A DNA stretch of 64,000 nt from Antitrichia curtipendula (Eukaryota > Streptophyta > Bryopsida > Hypnales > Leucodontaceae): the NCBI GenBank assembly GCA_951230915.1, contig OX579639.1:20584001-20648000 (forward strand). Reading direction: 5' to 3'. The position numbers and the translations under genes were made by a program. A model generated the notes under the pieces. That model did no database searches, had not been told where the DNA came from, and worked only from the letters and a program-made list of their open reading frames with translations. Below, in pieces: positions 12,780 through 23,984 of the stretch. The first letter of the stretch is position 1. Every line of letters starts with the position of its first letter.

Positions 12780-13721
12780 GCACCTGCAAATCTCTGTGCG
12801 ATCCGTGATTTTATGGATCCCATCGGCATCTCCAGGACTTCCGTCACTTCAAAGTCGTCCTGTTGCGATTGTTTTCCCGTGTTGCAACAGTTGACTGATA
12901 CTATTACAAGCCGACTTTTGCATCAACGCCACTGTTTCGGATTAAAATTTGGCAACCAACTTGTCACATCCTTATCTTCCTCCCTTCATCTTGTTCAGTG
13001 CTTTAGTTGCCGCAAATCCTCCCTGCAAATGCTCACTCTTGCAGAGATCAGAACGTCCGGAATGTGTGTTCAATGGCCGCTTGGTCAAATCCAGTTTCGG
13101 TTTCGGTCTTAGGAATTTTAGGGTTTCGAGCGTGTTTGGAGCTGTGGAAATCAAGTTTAGGAAGCTTATGGTTGTGAGGTTATTACTTGGTGAACTTCTT
13201 GAGAGGCCGACGTAAGCTTCTCAGTTCATGAAGTGGGCAAAGATGATGCAAACATGAAGGGCGAAGTCTCTGAGAGTTGTACAGATCAAGATCTCGTGAC
13301 GAGTCGCCATCACTTGCCATTATAAGCATGGGTGCGCACTTGATCCCTGCTTTTTACTCTTTTGCTGTTCTCAAGATTTCAGCTGAAGAATTCACGTTTT
13401 GCTAAATTTTTGTCCGAACGTGCGGCAGGTTTAGGGTTTCAAGCTGTAGGTGTAGTAGTATAAGGAAGGGACACGCAGAATCGCAAAAAATATAGTTACT
13501 TTGAGTAGATTTTTCCGAATCTTATATGCTCTTGTTAGCAAATGAGAGAAAGGTTAGAATGCGTTATCTGGATACGAGCTATGAAGGATCAAAGTGGTCT
13601 ACATCTTTCTAGTCAATATGTTCCCAGTGTCTAAGATTTAGGGTGGCGATTGCGGGTGTCTCTGCCTTGATTACATGCATGTTATCATACAAGAGTTGAA
13701 TGAATGCATTTCTCTTTGCAG
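12780..13721 (+). other. Probable 5' leader (exon and intron) of the transporter gene
   Basis: Base composition rises from AT-rich to near 50% GC at about 12.78 kb, and a good donor GTAAGC occurs at 13212. An acceptor (TCTCTTTGCAG) ends at 13721, just before the first coding exon I can assign. Open frames from ATG 12813 and ATG 12949 are Ser/Thr/Arg-rich and could pass for plastid transit peptides. Neither joins the transporter frame in phase across the visible donor and acceptor. The simplest reading is a non-coding leader exon; an alternative is an unresolved short coding exon carrying a targeting peptide. Confidence 0.45.
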
Positions 13722-13732
13722 ACGAGCCGGCC

Positions 13733-16700
13733 ATGTTGAAGTCTGAAGACCCGGAGGAAGAAGTGGGCTTGCTGGAGGCAGCATCACGGAATGTGCCGCA
13801 GTTTCTGCACGAGGCGCAAGTGACGAGAAAGCAAGGATGGCACTTGTTCGGAGTGGAGATGTCGCCAGACACCATCGCCATTGCCATGGTGTACTTTGTG
13901 CAGGGTATTCTGGGCCTGGCCCGTCTGGCTGTCAGCTATTTCCTCAAAGATGATCTCCATCTGGACCCTGCCGAGGTGCTTCTTCGCAACCATGTATTCT
14001 TTGGGAATTTGAGTCACAGTTGACAGCCATTTTCTAACGGTCCCTGTGTCTCTTTGCTTGTTTGGGGCTGCGTTTTGTGTTGAATTTCATTTCTGCACAG
14101 GATGGAGATGCAGATGTTTCTCAATAGTAAATCAATGTTAGTCTATTAGATCATTAGATCCATATATTAGAGTTGACCGTAAAGTCTTTTATATTAGGGG
14201 CGGTGATTTGTTTCACTGAAACATTGCATATGAATCTAATGAATGCTGCCTGTCAATAGGTGTTGTGAAGCGCGTTTTTGGCGGTTCAATCATGAGTTTG
14301 AAATTGTCGAGTTGAAGCGTCACTCTATCAAGAAATGTGAAATTAATGTCAATTTCTATGTTCATTTAATGTAAGCATAATGGTTGCTATGTTAATACCA
14401 AGTTGATTTAATGAATAATAACATCACGCTAATATTAATTCAACACTATGTGCGTTATACTGATTTTATCGTACCTTAAAACTCAATATGAGGATGATCG
14501 AATCCAATGCCTTTTACCTTATCATAAGAAACTTTTGTCCATCTACTTTGTGTTGAGGGGAGTTTAGCTATGTGACGTGTTTCTGTGTTTCTAATGCTTC
14601 ACTTGCGGTGCACATCTTCAATTGGTGAGCACGTGAATTTCAATTTTTTGATATACTTGGCTTGTGAGGTGCAGGCAGCACTTCTGTCAGGCTTTTCTGC
14701 GCTTCCCTGGCTTATCAAACCCCTTTATGGATTCATCAGGTAACTGATTGTTTTGTTGCAGATTTCTGTCTTTCATTTATGGATGACATGGGTATGATTA
14801 GAAGCTGCTGGTTGTTTGTTATTTGTATAGCAAGAAGTAAGTGCATAAATTTAATGCCATTCATTATTATTTAAGTGCTTAACTTTAGACTTACGCATCT
14901 GGTTTGTGATGCAGCGATGGTGTTCCTCTGTTTGGATACCGAAGACGATCGTATCTTGTTCTCTGTGGCTTGCTGGGGGCGGCGTCGTGGTTCGCCTTGG
15001 CCACTATTGTGAACAATAAGTATGCTGCTGTCTCTGCAATTCTTCTCAGCTCTCTATCAGTAGCCTTCTCTGATGTTGTAAGTATGAACTGAACACTGTC
15101 CATGGTACAAGGCTAGCCGTTCATACGGTATCCAAGTGGGTGATGAGTAGAGTACTTTGAAGAGGTCACGACCGCATGAATTTGAGTCGTCCAAGTTCTC
15201 TTTAGCACTACTTTTTTCTTCTCGCATCAGATCACTTCTCTAATTAGTGTATGTTTGAGTTTCTTCTCTTTGTAAGGAAGGGCGTGTATCGTCTGAAAAT
15301 ATATCTGGTTTCTGCTATTGATGTCTATTTTGTGCATCCTGCTGACTTGGTAAGACCCCCTCCAGTAAGTTAGAATTATATGGTTTGCTTTCGTCTGTTT
15401 TTATTTGCAGGATGATTTGCTTCAATCACAAGACACACTGTAATAGACAGTGCTTTTTGTAGGTGGTGGACTCGATGGTAGTAGAAAGAGCCAGAGGTGA
15501 GTCTCAAGTAACATCCGGCTCACTCCAATCACTATGTTGGGGCTCATCTTCAACAGGAGGCATTGTTAGTGCTTACTTCAGCGGCTACTTTGTGGCGACT
15601 TATGGTGTGAGGTACTTGTTTCTATTGTATTTTTCAAAATTGTCTTGGTTTGTAGGTATGTAACTTGAAATCTGTGACCTCTGACTGAAAAAAATTTGTT
15701 GCTCCTTTGGTTTGAAATTCACAAATGAACTGGAATAGATTGATTTCTCCGCCTTACCAAATAAATCATCCCGTAATTTACGTCAATATGTTGATGTCTT
15801 ATTGGGGTTCTCAGATTAATGACCTGTCACGGTGAAGTATAAGGTTACTGCATCCCACCTCGATTTCATAAGTCAAGATAGCAATAGCAGGTAGGCAGAT
15901 TCGGATTCCAAAGAATTGAGCCAGTGACCTAAAGAGATGACCCCTGCAAGGTAGCAGGGCCTAATCCTACTTTGGACATCATTTGGTTATTGCAATCGAA
16001 ATCACTTGAGTGTGGTAAAAAGGGGTTGGGGGGGATATCTCTATTGTAGAGAGATCACCTGATCGAACAATTTTTCCATTTTTGCAGGTTCGTGTTTGGC
16101 GTGACGGCTATATTGCCTTTGATAACCTCACTTGTAGCAGGCCTTGTAAAAGAGGAGCGCCGGGGTGCTGCATCTATTAGACTACGAGATCCCGAAGCAG
16201 CGGCTGATTTGTCTCAAGCTAGTGAAAAACATGGATTTTTCGAAATATCAAAATCCCAATTGAGCTGCCTGTGGGCAACTGTTAAAGAACCCAACATCTT
16301 CATGCCGACACTTTTCATCTTCCTTTGGCAGGCAACTCCAACTTCAGACACAGCAATGTTCTTTTTCACGTATGGAGCCACTCATTCATCTCATTCAATC
16401 AACTGTCCCAAGCTATCTCTTAAGTGCTGCCCATGTTAATATAGAAACTGCACTTTGGAAGCTACAGTTGTCCCTAGTAACTCTTAAAACATGTTTCCTT
16501 TGTTAAGAAATGTAAGATATGAATTCTTCTTTCTATTGAATCATTTTCTTACCTTGAAGCTTCCTTTATGATTTATTTCATCGCCTAAGAATATGTAAGT
16601 GGCCTCTTTTGGCCAATTGGGTGATAAAGGGCTATCGATTCAATTTTAATGTTACTCTGGTTTATGGATGCAGGACGAACCATCTTGGATTTGGAGCCGA

Positions 16701-17835
16701 GTTCATGGGCCGTGTGAGGCTTGTCACAGCAATTGCGTCTCTAGCCGGTGTGGGTGTGTACAATGCGTACTTGAAACACGTTTCGCTTAAGAAGATCTTT
16801 TTCTGGAGTACCATTATTGGTGTTTTCTTGGGCCTTACGCAGGTTAAATACGAACTCTCTTTTGTGAGTTTTTCTACTTTGAAGTTGCGTTCTTGTCCTC
16901 ATGCACTCATTCGGAGTTTCTTCATGCAGCTGCTCCTTGTCACGGGGTTGAACAGGAAAATTGGAATCGGTGATCAATGGTTTACACTTGGTGACACCCT
17001 GGTGTTGACAGTTTTGGGACAGGTATGATCCTTTTGATTACCGGTATGTAGCTAAAAACTTCGAGGGTGAAACTTGGGTCTCCCTGCTTTTTCTTCTAGA
17101 GGTGGAGAATACCCTTTTCGTCACTTCAAGCATTTAATCAATATATATATGAGTGTGCTTTTATTAGATCTTACTATTTCGCTCAAGGTAGACTACATTG
17201 TGGACAAGATCCAAACTCTCTTGCGATCAAATTTTCCTCTCAATGTCTGGTGACTTCTTATGCAATCATTCAAAGTGGGAGATTGCAGACCACCATTGGA
17301 TGGATAGTCAACAACCCCAGTTCCCATTCACGGATCATTGGCCATAGACATTTTAGCGAGGCCATGCTTACACGCAACTTGCTCTGTGGAGATTGGAAGT
17401 GTTTATTGGAAGTGTCAGTTGCTGTTGGTAACAGGAGTCAGTAATAAGAGAGGGGTCAGGTCCTGAACTGTTTAATATTTTCTGCCGTAATTGACAGATA
17501 GTTGTTGTGGCTTGCAGGTTTCATTCATGCCGATTCTGGTTCTAGCAGCCAGGCTTTGTCCACCTGGTGTAGAAGCCACGCTCTTTGCGACCTTGATGTC
17601 GATCTCGAATGGGGCCAATGTGTCGGGTGGATTCTTTGGAGCCGCTCTGACCAAGCTGCTGGGAGTGACGAGCCAAAAGTTTGAGCATTTGGCTCTGCTG
17701 TTGGTTATTTGCAACTTGTCGTCGCTCTTGCCTCTGCCTTTCTTAGGCCTTCTGCCTTCAGAAAGTGACATGGATGCTGCGGTTGAGAAGGCAGAGAAAG
17801 CTTTATTAGGTACCGGAATTTCAAAGAGAGAGTGA
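13733..17835 (+). CDS. Folate-biopterin transporter (FBT/BT1 family)
   Basis: Polytopic membrane carrier of the FBT/BT1 group of the major facilitator superfamily; plant members move folates or pterins and some sit in the plastid envelope. Exons: 13733-13975, 14675-14739, 14915-15077, 15463-15611, 16088-16369, 16674-16842, 16930-17022, 17518-17835. All junctions are GT-AG and keep phase, giving 493 residues from this Met. Family landmarks in order: [53 protein letters not shown] (106-117), [16 protein letters not shown] (about 155-170), [33 protein letters not shown] and [19 protein letters not shown]. There are about twelve hydrophobic spans. The Met at 13733 is the first in the first assignable exon, 12 bases after the acceptor; an upstream coding exon is possible, so the N-terminus and plastid targeting are open. 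The first donor, GTGCTT, is unusual. Confidence 0.92.
17228..17450 (+). repeat. Dispersed repeat in the last intron, shared with the CAX gene
   Basis: This part of the last transporter intron is clearly related to 29020-29205 in the leader intron of the CAX gene, in the same orientation relative to transcription. Matching segments include cttatg..atcattcaaag, ttcccattca, and ggtaacagg.atcag.aataag. Neither copy shows a reading frame. A short interspersed or MITE-like repeat is likely; ends were not defined. Confidence 0.5.
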
Positions 17836-20800
17836 CTGATAAATCCCATTATTCTCTGCTCACAAGGAACATAAGTTAGCTGGTAACTTGATATGTAAAA
17901 TTTGCTGCTCAATAATTGCTGAAATCACGAGATTAATCACATTATTAATTCTTTAATGTATTTTCTTCGTTTTAACTCCTAGTATCACTTGTAGTCCAGA
18001 ATTTCAAAAATACATTAAGAACTGCAATGTAGTAGAATAAGAATGTGGTGATGACTTTCAAACGAAAGTTGTGTTCTATGACATATGACATATCATATCC
18101 ATAGCAGTGGATCTATCATTTCAATAATCAGTATTTATTGATAAAATATGAAACCAAAAATTTGAAATTCATTCAAGAATTGACTGAATTGAGTATTAGT
18201 GATTATTATCTCAAGGTTCTTTTTTCTAGTAGTTTATGATGTAAAATTCTAAGCAAGTTGATTTCTAAGACTACTTATTTATTCAGAGTTGCATTTAAAG
18301 ACTATTTTTTAATTGAGAAAGCTACTGTAGTTTTTGAGATGAAATTTGCATTCTCTTAAGTACAGGGCCATCTAGAAAGTAAGGTAACCCCAATTTCGAT
18401 TTGCAAGAATATCTTTCAAAATTTGTCCTTTATTGACCTATTTTCCAAAACTAACCTATTAAATTTAGTGTTTTATGCAATCTTATCAACACACCAAATT
18501 TCAATTTCAAAAAATAAAATTCTATTTTTTGAAAAATTGTTTTGGTGGCTTTCATTGTGAAGAGGAGTTTTGAAAATTCATGTTGTACTAATGTTTAGTG
18601 TTCAATAAAAGAATCCTAACAAAAATCTGAATTGATGAAATTGGTCGTTATGAAAAGATAGTGGTGTTTTGCAATTGGTTGTTTTTATCTAAATTAGTGA
18701 TCCAAGAAGAGCTGCTTGGATGAACTAGGGTGAAGGAATGTCTACCCTTGGTATCAAGATTGATGTTAGAAATCCAAACTAAGTATCAATTTTTTTGTCT
18801 TTTTATTTGACATGGATGATGACATGGATGATGCCACAGTTAAGTTAATGTTGGCATTGCTTGGGATGTTGCTAGTATGAGTGTGACCTTAAATTAAATT
18901 AGTTGTTGTTTGGAATTTTTTTGTTGGGATGCGGGTGCAGAGAGGAGGCCTAGCTGGGTAGCTTTAGAGGAAAGAACTGCAACGCCCAACTTGGAGGCCT
19001 TGGAACCATTAGCAGAACATTCTACAGCTCGTTGGAAATCAAAATCCTTTTGAATTTTGATGTTTTGTTTCATTATTATTTGGTGATGTAGTAGAGGTGG
19101 AGTGTCATTTCTATCCATACAAGGAAAGATAAATTAAGCAAATGGAGGACTGTCATTGTTCTTCTTTTTGTTTGACCACCAAATACTTCTTTTTACTAGT
19201 TCTCTTTTTGAAGCTCATTGGTGATCTCTATGTTATTTCTTTGTAGTTTTTTCAACTTGACAATGCAAGTTTATCCTATTGGTTCAATTTTTGCCAATTG
19301 ACAAGTGCATGGTATTGTGTATTGAAGTTGATGGAGGGTAATACCCAATGGTGCTTGTAATGTTATGTTGTTGGTATTACATCTAAAAGTGCAATTTGGG
19401 AGGGTTCTCTAGATGTTGAAATTGGGTGGCTAACAACATCAAGTTGTTCTAGCTTGTATGTACTTGGTTGATGTCCACATGATCAATCAAAGGGTTTCCA
19501 AATCTTTGGTGATATATATATGGATTAGGAAATCAAAGTAGGTCCATATTGATCCTACTTTGATTGATGAATTCTAAAGCCTTGAAAGGAGATTATGATA
19601 TCCAAAATAATGATTTCAACAATATTATTTAGTTTAGTGGTTAATCCTTAACGAATGTCAAGGACCAAAAGTTTCTGATGGATGACTTCATTGTTCACTG
19701 TTGAAACAAAAAATGCACCTACTGGTGCAATAATAAGAGCATTTGGATGATTATTTTGGTCATGGAAGTTTTGTCCTTCAAGGGTTAATTCTTCAACAAC
19801 TAAAGAATGTTATTGAAGCATTAATTATTAACCACTAAAAGATTAAATGTTAAAATTATGAACAATGGATGAACATAGACATGTACCCAGAGTAAAAAAT
19901 CCTCATTTTTTCATTCATTTACATATTTGTAGATTCTAATGTTAGTTCTTTTACATATGTATGGTATAGATTTTCAAAACTTTATTTTATTGATTTCTAT
20001 AGGTCAAAGAATATTAGTATGTCCAGCCTCAAAATCTTGTTTTTTTCAATTTGAAAACCTTCAAAAAAGAATTGAATAAAGAAATGAAATAAAAATCTTT
20101 ATAACTAGAAGTTAGCATTTTGAATGTAAGAGATTTTTAGTGTGAGATTACAAAATTTTCAATCTATATTCAGCTTTAGAGGGAATTTTAAACTTTTGGT
20201 TTTAGGTTTTATTAAAAAATATTAATTAGAGTACGAGTGAATCTAGTTGCATAAATATAATCCATGGATCATTAAATTTCTCTTTTAATTGTATTTTATA
20301 TAAAATTTCTACAATTTTGGAAAATTTGACTAACATGGTATTCATGAAATTCACCTCTAAAGTTTTTTAGGTCAAAATTAGAAAACATTCCCCAAATTGC
20401 AAAAAACAATACCTTCTAAAATAGATCTACAAATCAAAATTTATCTAATTTTTAGAATTTGTAAGTGTAAGATTTTATTTTGGACTAGTACCAAGGGTCT
20501 TGACTAAAAAATTAGGGCCTAAATTAAAACAATATATGCACAAGATATGACTAAGCAAAGCACAATAGAATGTTTTTTTTCAAGGTTGCCCAAATTATTC
20601 ACATTGTAGCTTTGTCAAGCTTTTGAGCCCCATGATTCAACTTCTACTTTGCAAAAAAATGTAAGACTTTAGATTTGAGTAGAGCCTCAAGTTAGGAAGA
20701 AATATACATATTTTTAAAAGAAAATAATACTCTACTCCACGTACCCAACATGGAGGTAAAAAATAAAATAAAAATAATTTTCTAACCAACCATTGGGTCT

Positions 20801-23005
20801 TTATAAAAATTAGAATTCCTACAAGGTCATTTTATTTGTCAATCTTAATAAAGAAAAATAAGAAGAAAAAACCAAATTATGATACTTCACTTGGGATGCC
20901 CCAAACACTCCAAATACCCCAAACACCCAAAAAACATTTTAGATTTAAAAGAGCTTTAAGGACTAAAATAAGACTATCCCATTCTTCAAATACTTATTAC
21001 AAAAAAGATCTTGAATGAATCCAAGTGCAATTAAAATGTAACCATAAACATGCTAAGTAAAACTTAATCATTATAGGCTTGATTTTTGATGTAAAGGAGA
21101 GATTGTTAATCCACCCTCTTGAAATCCAAGAAATGACAATGGGGCCTATTTTAGAAACTTTTCACACTAATTACCAAGGATAGTGAAAATTGAATCATGG
21201 GACACTTTTATTACATGATGGGACAATTTTACATAAACTCTAGCTAAGATTCAATTATATCCATTTTAGGACAATATGGGCCCTATTTTAATGCAAGAGT
21301 TGCAACGTTTTTTTGGATTTTTTTTTATATGCTATCAGTAGGCCCTTATGTCTTGTCTAATCTTTTATTTGAGTGTGTCATAATATTATAACCTTTTAGA
21401 GTTCTAAGTGGTTAGAAAGTGGGTGGAAATTGAAGCAACGATATGTCCATTTGGAAATGGGATGTAACATATATAGTTCAAATGTAGCTAAGAATTGTTT
21501 GCGCTCTTTGCACTAACTGAAGGAGGATTTGGATTTAGAAGACTCGATATACATAATTGTATGAGGTGCTTGCTTTAAGTATGTATTTTCACAGAGAAAT
21601 TGACATCAAATATATCAATAGAAGACAAAGGGCCATGAGATTGAATGAAATTGTTTCAGGTGATGAGGAAGATGAAGTGAAGATATGTGATTGGGTTTCA
21701 TTATAGATGATTGGAGAAGGATTTACAATATAATTGTCTATAAGTATACAGCTTTCAACACAATGTAATATTTTAAAGCCAAAAAATGAACATGTTCTTT
21801 CAAAAACGTGTCCATGTTGTTATAACAAATCTATATGCCTTTGATTTCTCATACCTTGAAAGATCTTGAACCTACACCTCTCAGAGCTAGATGTTCTTTG
21901 TATATCTCTTTGTACAACAATGTCTACCAACGATCAATTTCAACATTTCATACTACATAGCATATGGCCACTTTGACCATATGTATCCTACATATCTTTA
22001 TAAGCCACTTAATATTTGATTTATGAAGAGAAGGTTAACTCTTTTTAACTATAGAAGTGGAGAGGTAGGAGGTACAACAATCCATGTGAAATAAGTAAAT
22101 TAAGACATGAAAGAACCCAACCACTCATAGTCATAGTCAAAATAATGCAATAATTGTTTTCACAACTGCACTTTAGACCTCCATAACTTTCTATTAGAGA
22201 CTTTAAATCACAAATGGATTCTTAGAGGTGAAATTCAACTTGATTTCCTACATTATTTAGTTATTGTATTTTGAAAAAGATTGATTTTTAATGCTTAAAT
22301 GAAGTCTGAAGTCTTGATGTGAACATAATCACTTTGTTTATTCTTTAAGCCCCCACTTTACTTCAAATATCCTAAACTTTTGGGGATTGATGAAGAACAA
22401 TGAAGTCCACTATAATAGGATCTTTTCATCCCTTGTCAACTTCTACTCACAACTCATCAATAAAGATGTCCCTCCATATCACCAAGTAAAAATATATTGA
22501 TATTTGATGGTGCATGTGATACTTTAATCAAATTTGATCTATTAAATTTTCAACATTAGGTGATTTATATTACATCATTTGGTATCAATTTATAATATAT
22601 ATGCATTTGCAATATATATTTTTTCCAACTCCCCCAAATTATTATTTTTAAATAAACTTTTATTTTTTTAATTAATTTTTGCTAAACCTCATAGTTGGAT
22701 ACAGTAATTTATACAACTAGAAACACCCAAAATCATTAAAAACTATTTAGAATAAAAGAACACATGCATAATGTGCCATTTTTCAATTGTCAACTGCATA
22801 GACCTTTGAACCACTTCAATTTCATTTCTAAGGAATCCCTCACACCAATTGTTTAGTGAAGAAGAGCACCTCTAAAGACTAAAATTATTGTTTACAACAT
22901 TTTAAATATGCTTCATAAAAATTTATGATCTTCAAGATGCACCATCCAATTATCACAATTTTATTGTAATAGATGCATCTCCAAGACATGTGCAATTCTA
23001 AACAA
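17836..23005. other. Gene-poor AT-rich intergenic DNA
   Basis: No open frame here has a recognisable product. Termini of the TTAA family occur at 19637-19644 (GTGG before TTAA), at 19785-19788 (AGGG before TTAA) and at 19828-19831 (TTAA before CCACTAAAAG); 19645-19784 may be a small MITE. A copy of the long-inverted-repeat family seen at 57-61 kb lies around 22020-22340. A 74-codon frame near 18.9-19.1 kb on the minus strand resembles nothing recognisable. The 3' end of the transporter transcript should lie in the first few hundred bases. Confidence 0.4.
22020..22340. repeat. Partial copy of the long-inverted-repeat element family
   Basis: The order of phrases (acaatccatgtg, cactcatagt, agacctccataactttctat, then ttagagg.gaaattcaacttga and aatgcttaaatgaagtc) parallels the inverted-repeat elements at about 57.43-58.0 kb and 60.4-60.95 kb. 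The copy is diverged, and its outer limits were not found. Confidence 0.45.
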
Positions 23006-23009
23006 TTAA

Positions 23010-23562
23010 CCACTAAAAGACTAAAGAGCCCACTCCGGGAGTTTTGAAAACTAGAGCAAGCTTTACTCACTTCATAATTTGAAATTTTTATAAGGATGGA
23101 TGCTAATCATCTTAATCTATGTGTGAACCTAATAAAATATTTGCAAAAATTCTAAGGCTTTCTTAAAATTTCTACATCAAACCAATAAGCTAAAAATAGA
23201 TTCTAAAAAAAGATTAATTAATTTTATTGGATTGTATAGATTGATGTCTATTCAAAAACGTTTTGAACCATTCTCTTTTGAAGAATGAGAAGGAAGTTTT
23301 TTCTAAAAATGTTGAAAGACAAAACTTCACCTTTTAGAAGGGTAAGAAAAGCATACATTTTAAAGTTTAGGCACATTGAACTTGCAATCAATGGAGATAT
23401 TCACTCAATCTCCATTTGGGAAGAATGTACACAAACAAATTAACTAAAGAATCATATGATTGAGTTTGTAAAAAATAAATACAGATGAAGATTTTAGCCT
23501 CGCTTTGAGTACAAGTATTTTGAAGTAGTGTTTGGCTTCTAAACATGAAAGAACTTTAGGGG
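23010..23562. mobile_element. Non-autonomous TTAA-type element, copy 2
   Basis: It is flanked by TTAA at 23006-23009 and 23563-23566. The left end is CCACTAAAAGACTAAAGAGC; the right end, read inward on the opposite strand, is CCCCTAAAGTTCTTTCATG. These ends match those of the element at 42959-44027 (CCCCTAAAGATC and CCACTAAAAGACC) and the left end at 9289. It is 553 bp long and encodes no protein, so it is a non-autonomous member. An exact TTAA on both sides with inverted ends supports the boundaries. Confidence 0.6.
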
Positions 23563-23692
23563 TTAAAGGATTAAAATATTTTTCATGTAAATAATAGTAT
23601 ATGTATTTCAAACAATAGATTAGAAATGTAGCCACTTCCTTCTACAATACTATGGGCATTAATGAATTAATGTAGTTCAAAAATAGTCATTT

Positions 23693-23984
23693 GATGGGAT
23701 TCAGCCATCGGGGAGGGCTGTGAGTTCTCCAGCCAAAATCCAGTCAAAATCCGCCAATACCCGCCGTTCCCCGCCTGTGCTGACCTGGCCAAGCGACTGC
23801 CAGGTCAGAGTTTTAAAATTAAAAAAAAAGAAAAAGTTTTGACTTTGTTTTTCATTTTAAGGACTTGAATTATTATTTTATTTTTTATTAAAATAAAAAA
23901 AAATGCCGGCGCGTTCGATGGGGTTCCCGGGGAACGGGGCTGGAAACGACGTTGAACGGCCTTCCAGCCCCCCGGAATCCCATC
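23693..23984. mobile_element. TIR MITE with GC-rich ends
   Basis: The left end GATGGGATTCAGCCATCGGG and the reverse complement of the right end GATGGGATTCCGGGGGGCTG share GATGGGATTC and then a CGGGG/GGGCTG core with a small gap. Both end regions are GC-rich, while the ~90-bp centre is A/T-rich homopolymer-like sequence. It has no coding capacity and a 292-bp length. A target duplication is not evident, so the superfamily is unknown. Confidence 0.5.

Noticed and set aside
12949..13215. 88-codon frame as the first coding exon of the folate-biopterin transporter
   Set aside because: The donor at 13212 leaves two bases, and joining to the acceptor at 13721 produces an early stop; kept only as a possible leader.
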